Shown here piece by piece: positions 25,936-34,576 of a stretch of 34,635 nucleotides of DNA (the first letter of the stretch is position 1; every line of letters begins with the position of its first letter). Both the position numbers and the translations under genes were made by a program. Location of the stretch: positions 1-34,635 of the forward strand of contig VXYK01000012.1 in NCBI GenBank assembly GCA_009845995.1, in the 5' to 3' direction. The notes beneath the pieces are model-generated. The model searched no databases. It saw only the letters and a program-made list of their open reading frames with translations, and had not been told where the DNA came from. Source of the stretch: Acidimicrobiaceae bacterium. Lineage in GTDB: Bacteria; Actinomycetota; Acidimicrobiia; Acidimicrobiales; Aldehydirespiratoraceae.

Positions 25936-26694
25936 CTAGCTCAATGCCCGCACCCGCGCTGCCACATCGGCCAACCTGGAGTCGTGATGGGCCACCCATT
26001 TGAACAACTCGCGCGCCCGCGCAGTCTTGCCCGCGCGGTCGTAGAGGTCCGCGAGCGCGTAGGCCCGACGAAGTTGATCGGGGCGAGGGTGTTTGGGACG
26101 TTTCCAACGATGCTCGAGCGTGGCAATAGCGCCTTTGAGATCATCTTGGTCGGCTTTGGCGCCTGCGAGCACAATGCGTCCTTCGGTGACTATCTCGGGA
26201 CGGGGCGACTCCTGTCCGAGCTCAGTCCACAACTCCTCGACATCCGCCCAGCGACCGAGCGCTCGATGGCAATCGGCTAGAACTGGGTGTTGTTCGGTCG
26301 ACGAAGTCAACTCACGGAATTTCTCCAACTGCTCGATGGCTTCTTTCCAAAGGCCCAGGCGATACAACACGATCCCCATCAGTTCTCGGGCGTCTACTAG
26401 TTCGGGTGCTTCCCGGACCACCGGCTGGAGCTGTTTGCGCGCGTCACCGAACCGTTCAGCTTCGAAGGCTCGTGCCGCTTTGTTCAAGCGATTCAACAGC
26501 CAGCGATCGCGAGGTTCGCCCACCGCTCGCTTCAGCACCGCAGCCGGGTCTGCTGAGGGCTGCGCACGGCGCCGAAGGGGCTTGCGTTTGCGCGCCGCCG
26601 GCGATCGGGCACGGCCAACCGCTGCCGATGCGGTGCGTTGGAGGACCTCAGCGTCCGGCAAGTTCCGCTTTGACGAAGATGCCGCAGAACCCAT
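25936..26694 (-). CDS. Tetratricopeptide-repeat protein of unknown partner
   Basis: The 252-residue product has an arginine- and lysine-rich N-terminus (about 1-55, with RKRKPLRRRAQP) and then helical repeats resembling TPRs (about 65-250): RLNKAARAFEAERFGDARKQ, MGIVLYRLGLWKEAIEQLEK, CHRALGRWADVEELW and ALADLYDRAGKTARARELFK. TPR arrays bind other proteins; none is indicated. ATG 26694 was chosen because the conserved region begins later and the longer frame would overlap the ATPase gene. TAGAGT lies 8 nt before the ATG, again suggesting a short leader. It marks the boundary between housekeeping genes and the accessory genes to the right. Confidence 0.8.
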   Translation of the reverse strand: MGSAASSSKRNLPDAEVLQRTASAAVGRARSPAARKRKPLRRRAQPSADPAAVLKRAVGEPRDRWLLNRLNKAARAFEAERFGDARKQLQPVVREAPELVDARELMGIVLYRLGLWKEAIEQLEKFRELTSSTEQHPVLADCHRALGRWADVEELWTELGQESPRPEIVTEGRIVLAGAKADQDDLKGAIATLEHRWKRPKHPRPDQLRRAYALADLYDRAGKTARARELFKWVAHHDSRLADVAARVRALS

Positions 26695-26756
26695 AGCGGT
26701 TGACTCTAGCCACGCATCGACCGGCTGAACGTCAACAACCTCCGTGAACAGCAGAA

Positions 26757-28010
26757 TCAGTGCCAGAGAATGCTGATCGGCGCGGCCCAGATATTGCTGT
26801 TCACTGCGCTTCGGATGTTGCTGATGTGGGTCCCGGTTGTCAGCACCAGTCCCAGCTTGAACCTGTCCCCGAGTTTGTCCGCCAACCATTCGATGTGGCG
26901 TATGTCGCCCGGTCGGTGCCGGTTGGCGGACTTGACCTCGATTGCGACGATGCCTCCATCGGCTGTTTCGATGACGGCATCTATCTCCTGAACACCCTTG
27001 TGGGTGCGCAGATGGCTCAGGGAGTCGTCCATGTCAAGCGCCTCGAGTTCTGTTCGAATCTGATTGAGAACGAACGTCTCAATGATCCTGCCGTACAGGT
27101 CGCCGCGCCGCTTCAACTGCGTCAACGGAATGTTCGTCGCTGCGACTAGGAGACCCGAATCACTGAACAACATCTTCGGCGAGCTGCCCAGACTGGGAAT
27201 GCTCCCTCCCGCGAAGGCGGGCACCTCAACCGTCAGATCCAAGTCAAGCAGTATGTGGCGATAGTCCCGGTGCGTTCCCGGGTTGACCCGAGCGGCGTTG
27301 CGCACGGTTCCATCTTCGGGCGAGCCCGTTGTGTACATCGCTGCGGCGGTGACATACCTGCGAAAAAGCGAAGCCGAGCGCCTGCGTCCGAACAACGGTA
27401 GATCACGCCGCAACAGCACCCTCAGGTAGTCGCGGTACCAGTCCTGCGCTTCGGCGGCAGCGACTTCCGACGCGCATTCCGGGAAGCCTCCCTTTGCCGC
27501 GATGTCAAGGTATTCGAAGACGTCGGGCGTGTACTTCGGCACGACTTCGGGTGGGTTGCCTGATAACAACGCCGAAATCGCCGAGACTCGTCTCGGGCCG
27601 GAAACCCGCAGGATCCGTTCCCGCACAGTCATCGGGTTGAGTCTCACGACCGCCGCACGACCCGTCAGCGCCTGGAACTCCGAACGACTTTGCGGATCAG
27701 GAGAGCCTGTGAGGATGAACCGCCCGGGCCGTCGGTCTCTGTCGACGGTCCGCTTGATCGCGCGCACAACCTCGGGCGCCAGCTGCCATTCATCAATGAG
27801 CAGGGGCTCTTGGAACTGACCGAGCGCAGCCTCCGGATTGTCCTCAAAGACGGTGAGTGTTGCCAAGTCGTCGAAGAACGCGCTGGAGGTGGCGAACCGA
27901 CCGGCCGTCGTCGTCTTTCCCACACCCCTAGCGCCGGTCACCAACACCACGGGGTGCGTCTGCAGACTCCGCAACAACTGGCTGTCCACAAGGCGAGGGA
28001 TATATTCCAT
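26757..28010 (-). CDS. AAA_14/DUF4143-type ATPase
   Basis: The 417-residue protein has an N-terminal P-loop (GARGVGKT, residues 26-33) and Walker B with LLIDEWQ (70-76), followed by the sensor-like ILTGSPDPQSRSEFQALTGRA. The C-terminal half is the DUF4143 domain, with VQEIDAVIETADGGIVAIEVKSA, an E/D...EVK pattern like a degenerate PD-(D/E)XK nuclease fold. The family is widespread in prokaryotes, often in variable regions, and its function is poorly known. The start is ATG 28010, or TTG 28016 two codons earlier. Four 23-bp-spaced repeats abut the start and may control it. It is on the same strand as the helicase operon, separated from it by 136 bp. Confidence 0.88.
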   Translation of the reverse strand: MEYIPRLVDSQLLRSLQTHPVVLVTGARGVGKTTTAGRFATSSAFFDDLATLTVFEDNPEAALGQFQEPLLIDEWQLAPEVVRAIKRTVDRDRRPGRFILTGSPDPQSRSEFQALTGRAAVVRLNPMTVRERILRVSGPRRVSAISALLSGNPPEVVPKYTPDVFEYLDIAAKGGFPECASEVAAAEAQDWYRDYLRVLLRRDLPLFGRRRSASLFRRYVTAAAMYTTGSPEDGTVRNAARVNPGTHRDYRHILLDLDLTVEVPAFAGGSIPSLGSSPKMLFSDSGLLVAATNIPLTQLKRRGDLYGRIIETFVLNQIRTELEALDMDDSLSHLRTHKGVQEIDAVIETADGGIVAIEVKSANRHRPGDIRHIEWLADKLGDRFKLGLVLTTGTHISNIRSAVNSNIWAAPISILWH

Positions 28011-28014
28011 GAGC

Positions 28015-28098
28015 AATAGCGTAGCAGTTGTCGGTGTATTAGCATAGCAGTTTCAGGCCTGTTAACATAGCAGTGTTTGGAGCATTAGCATAGCAGTT
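28015..28098. repeat. Four 15-bp direct repeats at an exact 23-bp period upstream of the DUF4143 ATPase gene
   Basis: Copies lie at 28015-28029, 28038-28052, 28061-28075 and 28084-28098, with the plus-strand consensus ATTAGCATAGCAGTT. Copies 2 and 4 are identical; the others differ at two to three positions. The 8-bp spacers between them are unrelated. On the minus strand each copy contains TGCTATGCT, resembling an extended -10 element, and the nearest copy ends 5 bp from ATG 28010. This looks like an operator array for cooperative binding, probably autoregulatory. Too few and too short spacers rule out CRISPR. Confidence 0.85.
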
Positions 28099-28146
28099 CC
28101 TATTTCCTACGATTCGGAACCGTTGGTTGCCGATTGCAGGACTGTC

Positions 28147-31100
28147 TCAGGCGCCAGCAGGTGGGGACAGGTCGATCTTGAGGCGGGAGGTCAGCTGACG
28201 CAGTTCCTCGTCGGTGCGGTCCGCTCCGAGGAACTCGATCAGTTCTTCCTGACGTGGTTGGCCGAACGCGAGCCTGTAGGCGGCAAGTGATTTGCGCAGC
28301 CGCGACACGGTGACTTCATCCCGGCTGAACGGTAGTACAGGTACGTGACGTTGGATCTTGGCCGGGCCATCTTTGAATACCCAGTAGGGCACTATCGCCC
28401 CGTGTGACTCCGGGCTCAACTCAACCGCCTTGTCGAAAAGGATGTCCCACAGGTCACGACCGGTAGGTACGCCGTCTGTGAGCAGGTCACCGCCGAGCTT
28501 TGCAGCGAGATTGCGGCGCACGGCGTGACCCTTGTAGCGATGAACCCGACCCTCACGCTGTTCAAGATCGACCGGGTTGGTCGGCAGGTTCCAGTGGACG
28601 ACGGCATGACACCACAGATGGAAGTCGAGGCCTTCCTGCCCCACCGAGGTGGAGGTAAGCACGAACGGCCAGAACGGAGAATTGAACGCTCCCGAAACGA
28701 AACCGACACGTTGCTGACCGCTGTCGTCGTCCAACCGCTGAGTTCCGTAGGGGACTGCGAAGCGGGTGCGCATTCGGTGCGGCTCGAAACAGAATCGATG
28801 ATCTTCGTTGGACCGAACCGGAATGTCGACGCGGTACTGCGAGCTGCGAAGCCTCAGCGCTTCCCCGATTTTGCAACCGATGTCCCAGGCGGCGTCCGCG
28901 CGCTGCTCGTCGTTGCTCAGGTTCGGATGGCTGAGCCAGTCACGCAACACATGGCAGTGCTCGTCGAGCACCGACTGGAGGTTGCCGTAGATCGAGTGGC
29001 GCACAACATCGCGCCAGTAACGCACAGTTGCGTGTTCGGAATCGGACTCGCCCGACCTCCCACCAACGATCACGCCCGTAACTTCAGGAGCGTTGAAGAA
29101 TCTACGGAACGCCTCCGCGATCCAAGCCGCGTTACCCACTGTGTGCTCTTCGGAGACCCGCAGTTCTATTGTCGAACTCACCGCACGCAACGCGCACTGC
29201 GCCGGACCGCCGAGCGCCAGTCCAGCCAGCACTTCGGCAAGGTCGGCGGGCGGGCGGCCCAACACCTCAGCTCCGCCGGCTGCAAGTCCGCTGGCGTCGT
29301 CACTTTCCTTGCGATACGTCTCCAGCATCTCTTTGGCCTCGTCGAGATGCGCTCGGAATCCGCCGGGAAGATCGCCGTTGTCGTCCTGCCACCACCAGCC
29401 ACTGCCATCACCCAGCAGCACACTGACCGCTTCAGGGTGTTGTTGGTCATCCAGTAACAGAGGTGTCGCCCAGTACCAGCGTTGATCCACAGGACCGGTT
29501 TCGGGGGCCGAGCGAACTAGAGGCGCAATGGCCTCTGCAACCCGGGCCTCAACCTTGGCGAGCACGTCTGAGACGTGACGGGGGCCGCCGACCGCCAACG
29601 ATCGCGGATCGCCGAGTTCGGCCAGGCTGGGACTGGGCCAAACCAACAGGAACGTCGTCATCGAAGCGGCTCTGCGAGCACTACCTGCTTCCCCCGCGCG
29701 AGTCTCGACGGTGCCCTCGCTCATGCGGAAATCGAGACGTGACCCACCTCGCCAGTCAGCGGTGTAGTTGTGGTTGCGGCCGGCGAAGGCGCGCCGTTCA
29801 GCCTCCAAGCTGACCAGCGCCGAGACAACCTTCGGCACCACCTTCCAGCCCGAGAACACGAGCCGCTTCGTGAAGTTGCGCGCCTCGGGCGTCTCGTAGA
29901 CGGATCCGGTGTCGTAATAGCGAAGCGACGGCGGCACCCACAACAGCTCGAAGGCCCGGTGCTGTTCCAGATCATTGAGCAGCCACCGAAGTCGCCCGTT
30001 CTGCGGGTCGATTCGGCTGTACTCCTCGACGTCGTCCCAGCTCAGCAGACCTGGTCCAGGTTCGAAAGCTCCGTCGTCGGTCAGCTTGCCTTCCTCGACG
30101 GCCTCCTTCACATGTTCCTTCAGCTTGTAGTCGTCCATGAAGTTGACGAGGTACGGCGCCGACTTCCAGTACTCGGTCGGTTCGTGATGTTCCACCCGAT
30201 CAGCGAGATTCCCGAAACGAAGGTAGGCACGCAGGTCGTCGGCGGTCGTGGTCACCGCGTACTCTGTATCCGACAACATGCCGTCACGGCTCGGCGTGGC
30301 CGCCAGGCGTTCCGAACGTGCCATCACATCACGCAGGTCCGAACCGATCTCCGCGCAGATCGGCTCGGCTTCGGGCAGGGTCTCAGCCGAGATCAGCGCC
30401 GAGCGGAGATCGGCGAAACGGCGGCCCAACCGGTCGGTCCGTTCATCGTCTTGGAACAGGAACCTGCACGTGTGCAGAAAATCCTGGTAGTGGTCGCCTT
30501 CGATCTCGTCGGCGGTCGTGTACATCCGGTACGGGGTGGCCGAGAGTAGCAGTGTGCGCGTGCGGCGGCCCGCTCTGTCCACATAGCCGAACAATTGGTG
30601 TGCCAGTTCAGCGGCAGAGGTGTCTGGATCGGTTGACAATGATTGTTTGAAACGCTGAAACTCGTCCAGCACCACGAGGTCGGGCTTGAGCGCAGCAATG
30701 CCGACGGTCGCCATGACGGTTCGTACTTCAACGATCAGATTCTTGTGGTCGTCCTTGAGTTCCCGCGGGAACGAACGCCTCCATTTCAACCCTTCAACCA
30801 GGCGGTCGAAGACGCTACGCAGCGTCGGCTGGCCGCGGCAACGGCGTGACTCGTCGACTTCGGCCAACTCATCAGCGAAAGCCGCCTTGAGCGAGACGCT
30901 GATCTGCGGCCGGTACTCACGCTCTTTGTCCTGCAGACGCCGATCAGGGTCACCCTTGGTCAACCCTTCCCAGAAAATCCTACGAGCAGCCCGGGGACCC
31001 ATGACTTCGGGGCCCCAGTGCTTTCGCAGGAACGCGTACGCCAGGCAGCGTTCGTTGAACCGGCCCGTGTTCCGTCCAAAGTCGAGCGATGTCCCTGGCG

Positions 31101-31488
31101 TGATGGCAATGAGGTTGACTCCGGCATTTTTTCCGTCGCCCTCGTTGAGCTTCGCAAGCGGCAGCATCGTGAGTCGACCGATGTACTTGAGCGGTTCGAT
31201 CCCGGCGGGAGCGAGTTTGCGGACGTTCTGGCTGGCTATCGCCTGGTTCGAGCAGACATAGACGATATCGTGACGCTCATCACCGATTTCACCGAGATGG
31301 TCGATGACCTGTGCGATCACGCCCTTGGCGACGTGGGTCTTGCCGAGGCCCACCTCGTCGGCCACCAGAAATCGGTGGGCCGGATTCTCCTCGGCGAACA
31401 TCCGCCGGAAGGCCCAACGGGCGGTTCGCTGCTGGAACTCCTTGAGTTCACCCAGAACCTCCTCCACATCGACGTGCTCCCCACTCAC
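28147..31488 (-). CDS. Large SF2/SNF2-like helicase with a long insertion
   Basis: The 1113-residue protein has superfamily-2 motifs: motif I in VADEVGLGKT (43-51), motif II as LVVLDEFQRF (DEFQ at 275-278), motif III LLLSATPY (313-320), motif V in STSVGQEGLDFHLW and motif VI in QREGRVHR (977-984). About 600 residues separate motif III from motif V, far more than in a minimal helicase; the insertion is not recognisable. Motor and VGQEGLDF style resemble the SNF2-like helicases of DISARM (DrmD) and dpd clusters. The GTG 31488 start overlaps the PLD gene's TGA (GTGA). It is the last gene of the operon. The predicted role is translocation on DNA in a defence or DNA-processing complex, which is inference. 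Confidence 0.85.
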   Translation of the reverse strand: MSGEHVDVEEVLGELKEFQQRTARWAFRRMFAEENPAHRFLVADEVGLGKTHVAKGVIAQVIDHLGEIGDERHDIVYVCSNQAIASQNVRKLAPAGIEPLKYIGRLTMLPLAKLNEGDGKNAGVNLIAITPGTSLDFGRNTGRFNERCLAYAFLRKHWGPEVMGPRAARRIFWEGLTKGDPDRRLQDKEREYRPQISVSLKAAFADELAEVDESRRCRGQPTLRSVFDRLVEGLKWRRSFPRELKDDHKNLIVEVRTVMATVGIAALKPDLVVLDEFQRFKQSLSTDPDTSAAELAHQLFGYVDRAGRRTRTLLLSATPYRMYTTADEIEGDHYQDFLHTCRFLFQDDERTDRLGRRFADLRSALISAETLPEAEPICAEIGSDLRDVMARSERLAATPSRDGMLSDTEYAVTTTADDLRAYLRFGNLADRVEHHEPTEYWKSAPYLVNFMDDYKLKEHVKEAVEEGKLTDDGAFEPGPGLLSWDDVEEYSRIDPQNGRLRWLLNDLEQHRAFELLWVPPSLRYYDTGSVYETPEARNFTKRLVFSGWKVVPKVVSALVSLEAERRAFAGRNHNYTADWRGGSRLDFRMSEGTVETRAGEAGSARRAASMTTFLLVWPSPSLAELGDPRSLAVGGPRHVSDVLAKVEARVAEAIAPLVRSAPETGPVDQRWYWATPLLLDDQQHPEAVSVLLGDGSGWWWQDDNGDLPGGFRAHLDEAKEMLETYRKESDDASGLAAGGAEVLGRPPADLAEVLAGLALGGPAQCALRAVSSTIELRVSEEHTVGNAAWIAEAFRRFFNAPEVTGVIVGGRSGESDSEHATVRYWRDVVRHSIYGNLQSVLDEHCHVLRDWLSHPNLSNDEQRADAAWDIGCKIGEALRLRSSQYRVDIPVRSNEDHRFCFEPHRMRTRFAVPYGTQRLDDDSGQQRVGFVSGAFNSPFWPFVLTSTSVGQEGLDFHLWCHAVVHWNLPTNPVDLEQREGRVHRYKGHAVRRNLAAKLGGDLLTDGVPTGRDLWDILFDKAVELSPESHGAIVPYWVFKDGPAKIQRHVPVLPFSRDEVTVSRLRKSLAAYRLAFGQPRQEELIEFLGADRTDEELRQLTSRLKIDLSPPAGA

Positions 31489-33332
31489 TGTGATGCCCCC
31501 ATCGATGTTGCCTTCTGATCCGCGGTCATTACACCGCGTACGACCTCCCAGAGTTCGGCGAAACCGTCTGGCAGCGCATCGTCGTCGGCCAGATCCGACA
31601 CGAGCGGGTGAAGTCCGTTCAGCTTCGCCGGGTCGCGCCGCATGGTCCGCAGCAGCTTCTCCAGCACTGGCAAGCCCGTTGCGGGATTTCCGTCGGTCGA
31701 AGACGCTGCGCCGACGCTCTCGATCGCATCGGGCAGACCGAGCTGCGAGGGGTCGTCGTCCAGCATCGCCAGCAGGTACGCCAGGAAGCGTTCCGCATTG
31801 CCGACGAGAGCGCGCATCAGCACCCGTTCACGCTCCTCGGGCACACCGATCAATGTCATGGGCAGAATGAACTCGGTTCGGGTTCCATCGTCTCCGGTCA
31901 GCTCAAACACCAGGAAACCGCTCATCGCCTCCAGGCTCGTCTCGAACCGCTCCTCGAAGGGACCACCCCCCGCCACAGCCCGCCGATAACCCGCCGAACC
32001 GAGCGGCCAACAGTGGACTTCGACGCCCTCGAATCTCGGCACTCGCTCCGCGCTGCGGTAGGTGACGGCCCAGTCGTTCCCGCTCCGTTCCACGATTCCT
32101 TCAATCGGTAGCCGGGCAATCGCCCTGCGTGCTCCGTCGAGAAACGACGAATCCTCCAGTTGGACAGGTTCGTCCGGCGGAACGTACCTGTGGAACCAGT
32201 CGCGCAGACTGCTCTCATCATCGCTGCGCTCCTCATCGTCGACACCGACCAATTGGTCTATCCCGAGCGTGGAGCGCGGGCCGATCAACTCGACGAGGAT
32301 CTCGACATTGGAGCGAAACGCCGCACCGGTCGCGTTCGCCGAACCCACGAACAGCCGCGCCCGGCCCTCCTCCTCGAATGCGAACACCTTGGCGTGTAGC
32401 CCGACCAGTGGCCGGCCGGGATCATGCGGATCGGTCCGATCTTCCAGATCCTCGATGTCGCCGAGGTCGCTCACACTGCCGTCGTCGAACGTGTAAGCGG
32501 TCCCCACCTGGTCAAGGGTCTGCGGGCTAAGAGCATCGAGCGACTCCTGCCTGCTGACCAGTGCTTCGATCCTGTGAGGGTGTATTTCATCAAAGAACCG
32601 GTCATGCACGAACGGCGAGATGATCAGTGAACGCTGCGCGGTAGTCGGCAACGGAGAACGCCCTTCACTCAAACCCACCACGTGAACCACCAGGTCGTCT
32701 ACCCCGTCGGGTGGCACGAAGGTCGCTGTTTGCAGCGTCGTTGCCAGCGACTCCACCCGCCGCCGGTGAACCTCGTCCACCGTGCCGACAGCCGCGTTGA
32801 GCAGTCCTTGGAACAGCTCCCCGACCGGTTCAAGCCGGATGCCCCCGTCGTGGCACTCGTCGAGCCGGAGCATAGTGTCCCAACTCGCGTCGAATGTGAG
32901 ATTCCTGCTCGCGACTAGCACCCGCAGAAGGCTCTGTTCGGGCCGCGTCCCCCGTTCGGTGTCTCCCGCGGTGTAGCGAAGCACCCACACCTTGGGATGC
33001 ACGATTCCGCCCCGCGGCGCCTCCACCGGAACCACCGACCCTTCAAGGAAGGTGAAGACCCGATGGGACGGTGGCACCGCCGTGTAGCCCGCTTGACAGA
33101 AGACGCTGATCTTGTCGGCGTTGGAGCGCAGTGCGTGCAGCAGCTCGATGCTCTCAAACCGCGCGGCGTCGCCGTCGGTGCTTTCGCCGCCGCTGAGCGC
33201 GAACGCGGCCGGCACCGCTGTCAGTGCGCGAAGATCGAGGGTGAAGGTGACGGCCATCGCCGAATCGACACCGAAACCTGCCGGAGGTCGCAGCGCGTCG
33301 ATCAGGGTGAACCTGTTGGCGGGTTGAAGCAT
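31485..33332 (-). CDS. Phospholipase D-like protein (two HxK motifs), putative nuclease
   Basis: With ATG 33332 the protein is 615 residues; a longer frame to 33677 would lie inside the upstream gene. Two PLD half-sites are visible. The first is H112-x-K114 in IVHPKVWVLRY with SRNLT (142-146). The second is H313-x-K315 in GLHAKVFAFE with GSANATGAAF (330-339). The aspartate of HxKx4D is not present in either site, as is common in PLD-type nucleases paired with helicases. The C-terminal third (about 380-615) is acidic and unrecognised. The ATG shares one base with the preceding gene's TGA (TGATG) and its stop overlaps the helicase GTG. PLD partners occur in DISARM (DrmC), Mokosh and dpd (DpdK). 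Confidence 0.85.
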   Translation of the reverse strand: MLQPANRFTLIDALRPPAGFGVDSAMAVTFTLDLRALTAVPAAFALSGGESTDGDAARFESIELLHALRSNADKISVFCQAGYTAVPPSHRVFTFLEGSVVPVEAPRGGIVHPKVWVLRYTAGDTERGTRPEQSLLRVLVASRNLTFDASWDTMLRLDECHDGGIRLEPVGELFQGLLNAAVGTVDEVHRRRVESLATTLQTATFVPPDGVDDLVVHVVGLSEGRSPLPTTAQRSLIISPFVHDRFFDEIHPHRIEALVSRQESLDALSPQTLDQVGTAYTFDDGSVSDLGDIEDLEDRTDPHDPGRPLVGLHAKVFAFEEEGRARLFVGSANATGAAFRSNVEILVELIGPRSTLGIDQLVGVDDEERSDDESSLRDWFHRYVPPDEPVQLEDSSFLDGARRAIARLPIEGIVERSGNDWAVTYRSAERVPRFEGVEVHCWPLGSAGYRRAVAGGGPFEERFETSLEAMSGFLVFELTGDDGTRTEFILPMTLIGVPEERERVLMRALVGNAERFLAYLLAMLDDDPSQLGLPDAIESVGAASSTDGNPATGLPVLEKLLRTMRRDPAKLNGLHPLVSDLADDDALPDGFAELWEVVRGVMTADQKATSMGASQ

Positions 33333-34576
33333 CAGGCAACGCTCTCCCGTGACGCCGCGATGTCGTTCAAGTAGCTCCGAGTGATACCCCAGCGGAAATC
33401 GAACTCTCCACCGACGCGCGTTCCGTTCCAGTTCTCCAAGGCGGAACGGTTCGTCAGCCGGGCGCGATTCGACTTCAGGCGAAGCTCCCGGGCGCAGATC
33501 CTTTCTTCCACCGCCGGATCGTCCGCAAAACCTTCGGGATCGTCCGCGATGCGCTTCACCATGATGCCGACGAACTCCCTCACGCCAGGGCCGACGTTGT
33601 AATCGCTCAACAACGACCAGAACTCCGGCAACCCGGCCCCCCAGGAGCGGACTTCTTCCAGCCGTTCGACCATCCACTCAGTCCAAATCATCAAAGCCTC
33701 CGACAAGTCCGCCTCAAGCTCGTCCATTTCCCGGTCCAGCTCCGCCCGGGCGCGGCGCACCAGCAGCAGGTTGTAAACGAGCTGAGGACCGAGAGTCACC
33801 TCGGAGAAGTTCTGCGCGTGCTGCAGTATGTCGGCAAGTCGCGGCGACATCGACCGCATGGTCCGTTCCGGCAGTTCCCAAGGGTAGGCAACCTCCGCCG
33901 CAACCAAAGGTGTCGCACACAGCACCGCCAGCAGCGATCCTGGATGGTTCCGCCGGATGTGATCCACCAGCACCTGCGCCTCGCCCGGTCCGAGATCGAA
34001 GTTGAGGTCGGCACGAAGAAAATCGTCAGGAGCGGGCGGCAACTCGGCCCACATCGAGACCGACCGCATGGCGGGGTTGCCGTCGTCATCGCGCTCGGGC
34101 CGCGCGCCGCGGAGAGTCGCGGCTCGCCGCGCGTACTCACCGATGCTCCAGTCAAGCCGCCGAAGGCCCCACTTGCGCAGACCGCTCCAATAGAGCGCGC
34201 TCGGCATCGTCTTGAGGTTGCGTCCCGAGCGGTACCCGATCACCCCCTGGTCGCCTCCCAGGCGCAGACAGTCGATCAACCGCGCTTCGTCGTCACGCAG
34301 TCTGCGAGAGAACTCAACCGGGCGCAGCCGCTTTTCCTCCAGACGCTTGAAGATCCAGGGCACAAAAATGAAGTAACGGAGCCGAGTCTGCACGGTCGAC
34401 GTTCCCGGGCTGAGCATCTCCGAGAAAGCGTCACGCACGGTGCCCAGACCCAGAACATCGAGAGTCCCCGGCTCCTCGAACGCTCGCAGCAGTTCACCGA
34501 CCCGTTCGCTCGCCGCGCTGTCGAAATCCAGCCATCCCAACGATGATTCGGGAAAATACTCGGGCGTTGACTTCAA
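33332..34576 (-). CDS. DUF6361-like protein of unknown function
   Basis: The 414-residue protein opens with SSLGWLDFDSAASERVGELL, then LGLGTVRDAFSEMLSPGTST and RLRYFIFVPWIFKRLE (about residues 12-80). I recognise this as the start of DUF6361 family proteins. Later conserved-looking parts are GYRSGRNLKTMPSALYWSGL and YPWELPERTM. It is rich in Trp and Arg, with no catalytic motif that I can name. The TTG start at 34576 has GAAGGA about 8 nt upstream. The gene overlaps the PLD gene by one base, and its TTG overlaps the TGA of a frame entering from the right. The family seems to occur beside PLD and helicase genes, which suggests a defence role; that is recollection plus inference. Confidence 0.75.
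   Translation of the reverse strand: MKSTPEYFPESSLGWLDFDSAASERVGELLRAFEEPGTLDVLGLGTVRDAFSEMLSPGTSTVQTRLRYFIFVPWIFKRLEEKRLRPVEFSRRLRDDEARLIDCLRLGGDQGVIGYRSGRNLKTMPSALYWSGLRKWGLRRLDWSIGEYARRAATLRGARPERDDDGNPAMRSVSMWAELPPAPDDFLRADLNFDLGPGEAQVLVDHIRRNHPGSLLAVLCATPLVAAEVAYPWELPERTMRSMSPRLADILQHAQNFSEVTLGPQLVYNLLLVRRARAELDREMDELEADLSEALMIWTEWMVERLEEVRSWGAGLPEFWSLLSDYNVGPGVREFVGIMVKRIADDPEGFADDPAVEERICARELRLKSNRARLTNRSALENWNGTRVGGEFDFRWGITRSYLNDIAASRESVA

Noticed and set aside
28015..28098. Possible CRISPR array
   Set aside because: The spacers are only 8 bp, there are four copies and no cas genes; a phased operator array fits better.
28525..29457. Plus-strand open frames of 310 and 259 codons inside the helicase gene
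   Set aside because: They lie wholly antisense to the helicase, whose motifs span the region, and look like codon-bias shadows.
28147..34576. Complete classical DISARM system
   Set aside because: PLD and SNF2-like parts resemble DrmC and DrmD, but no DrmA, DUF1998 DrmB or methylase is visible, and DUF6361 is not a classical DISARM component as far as I know.
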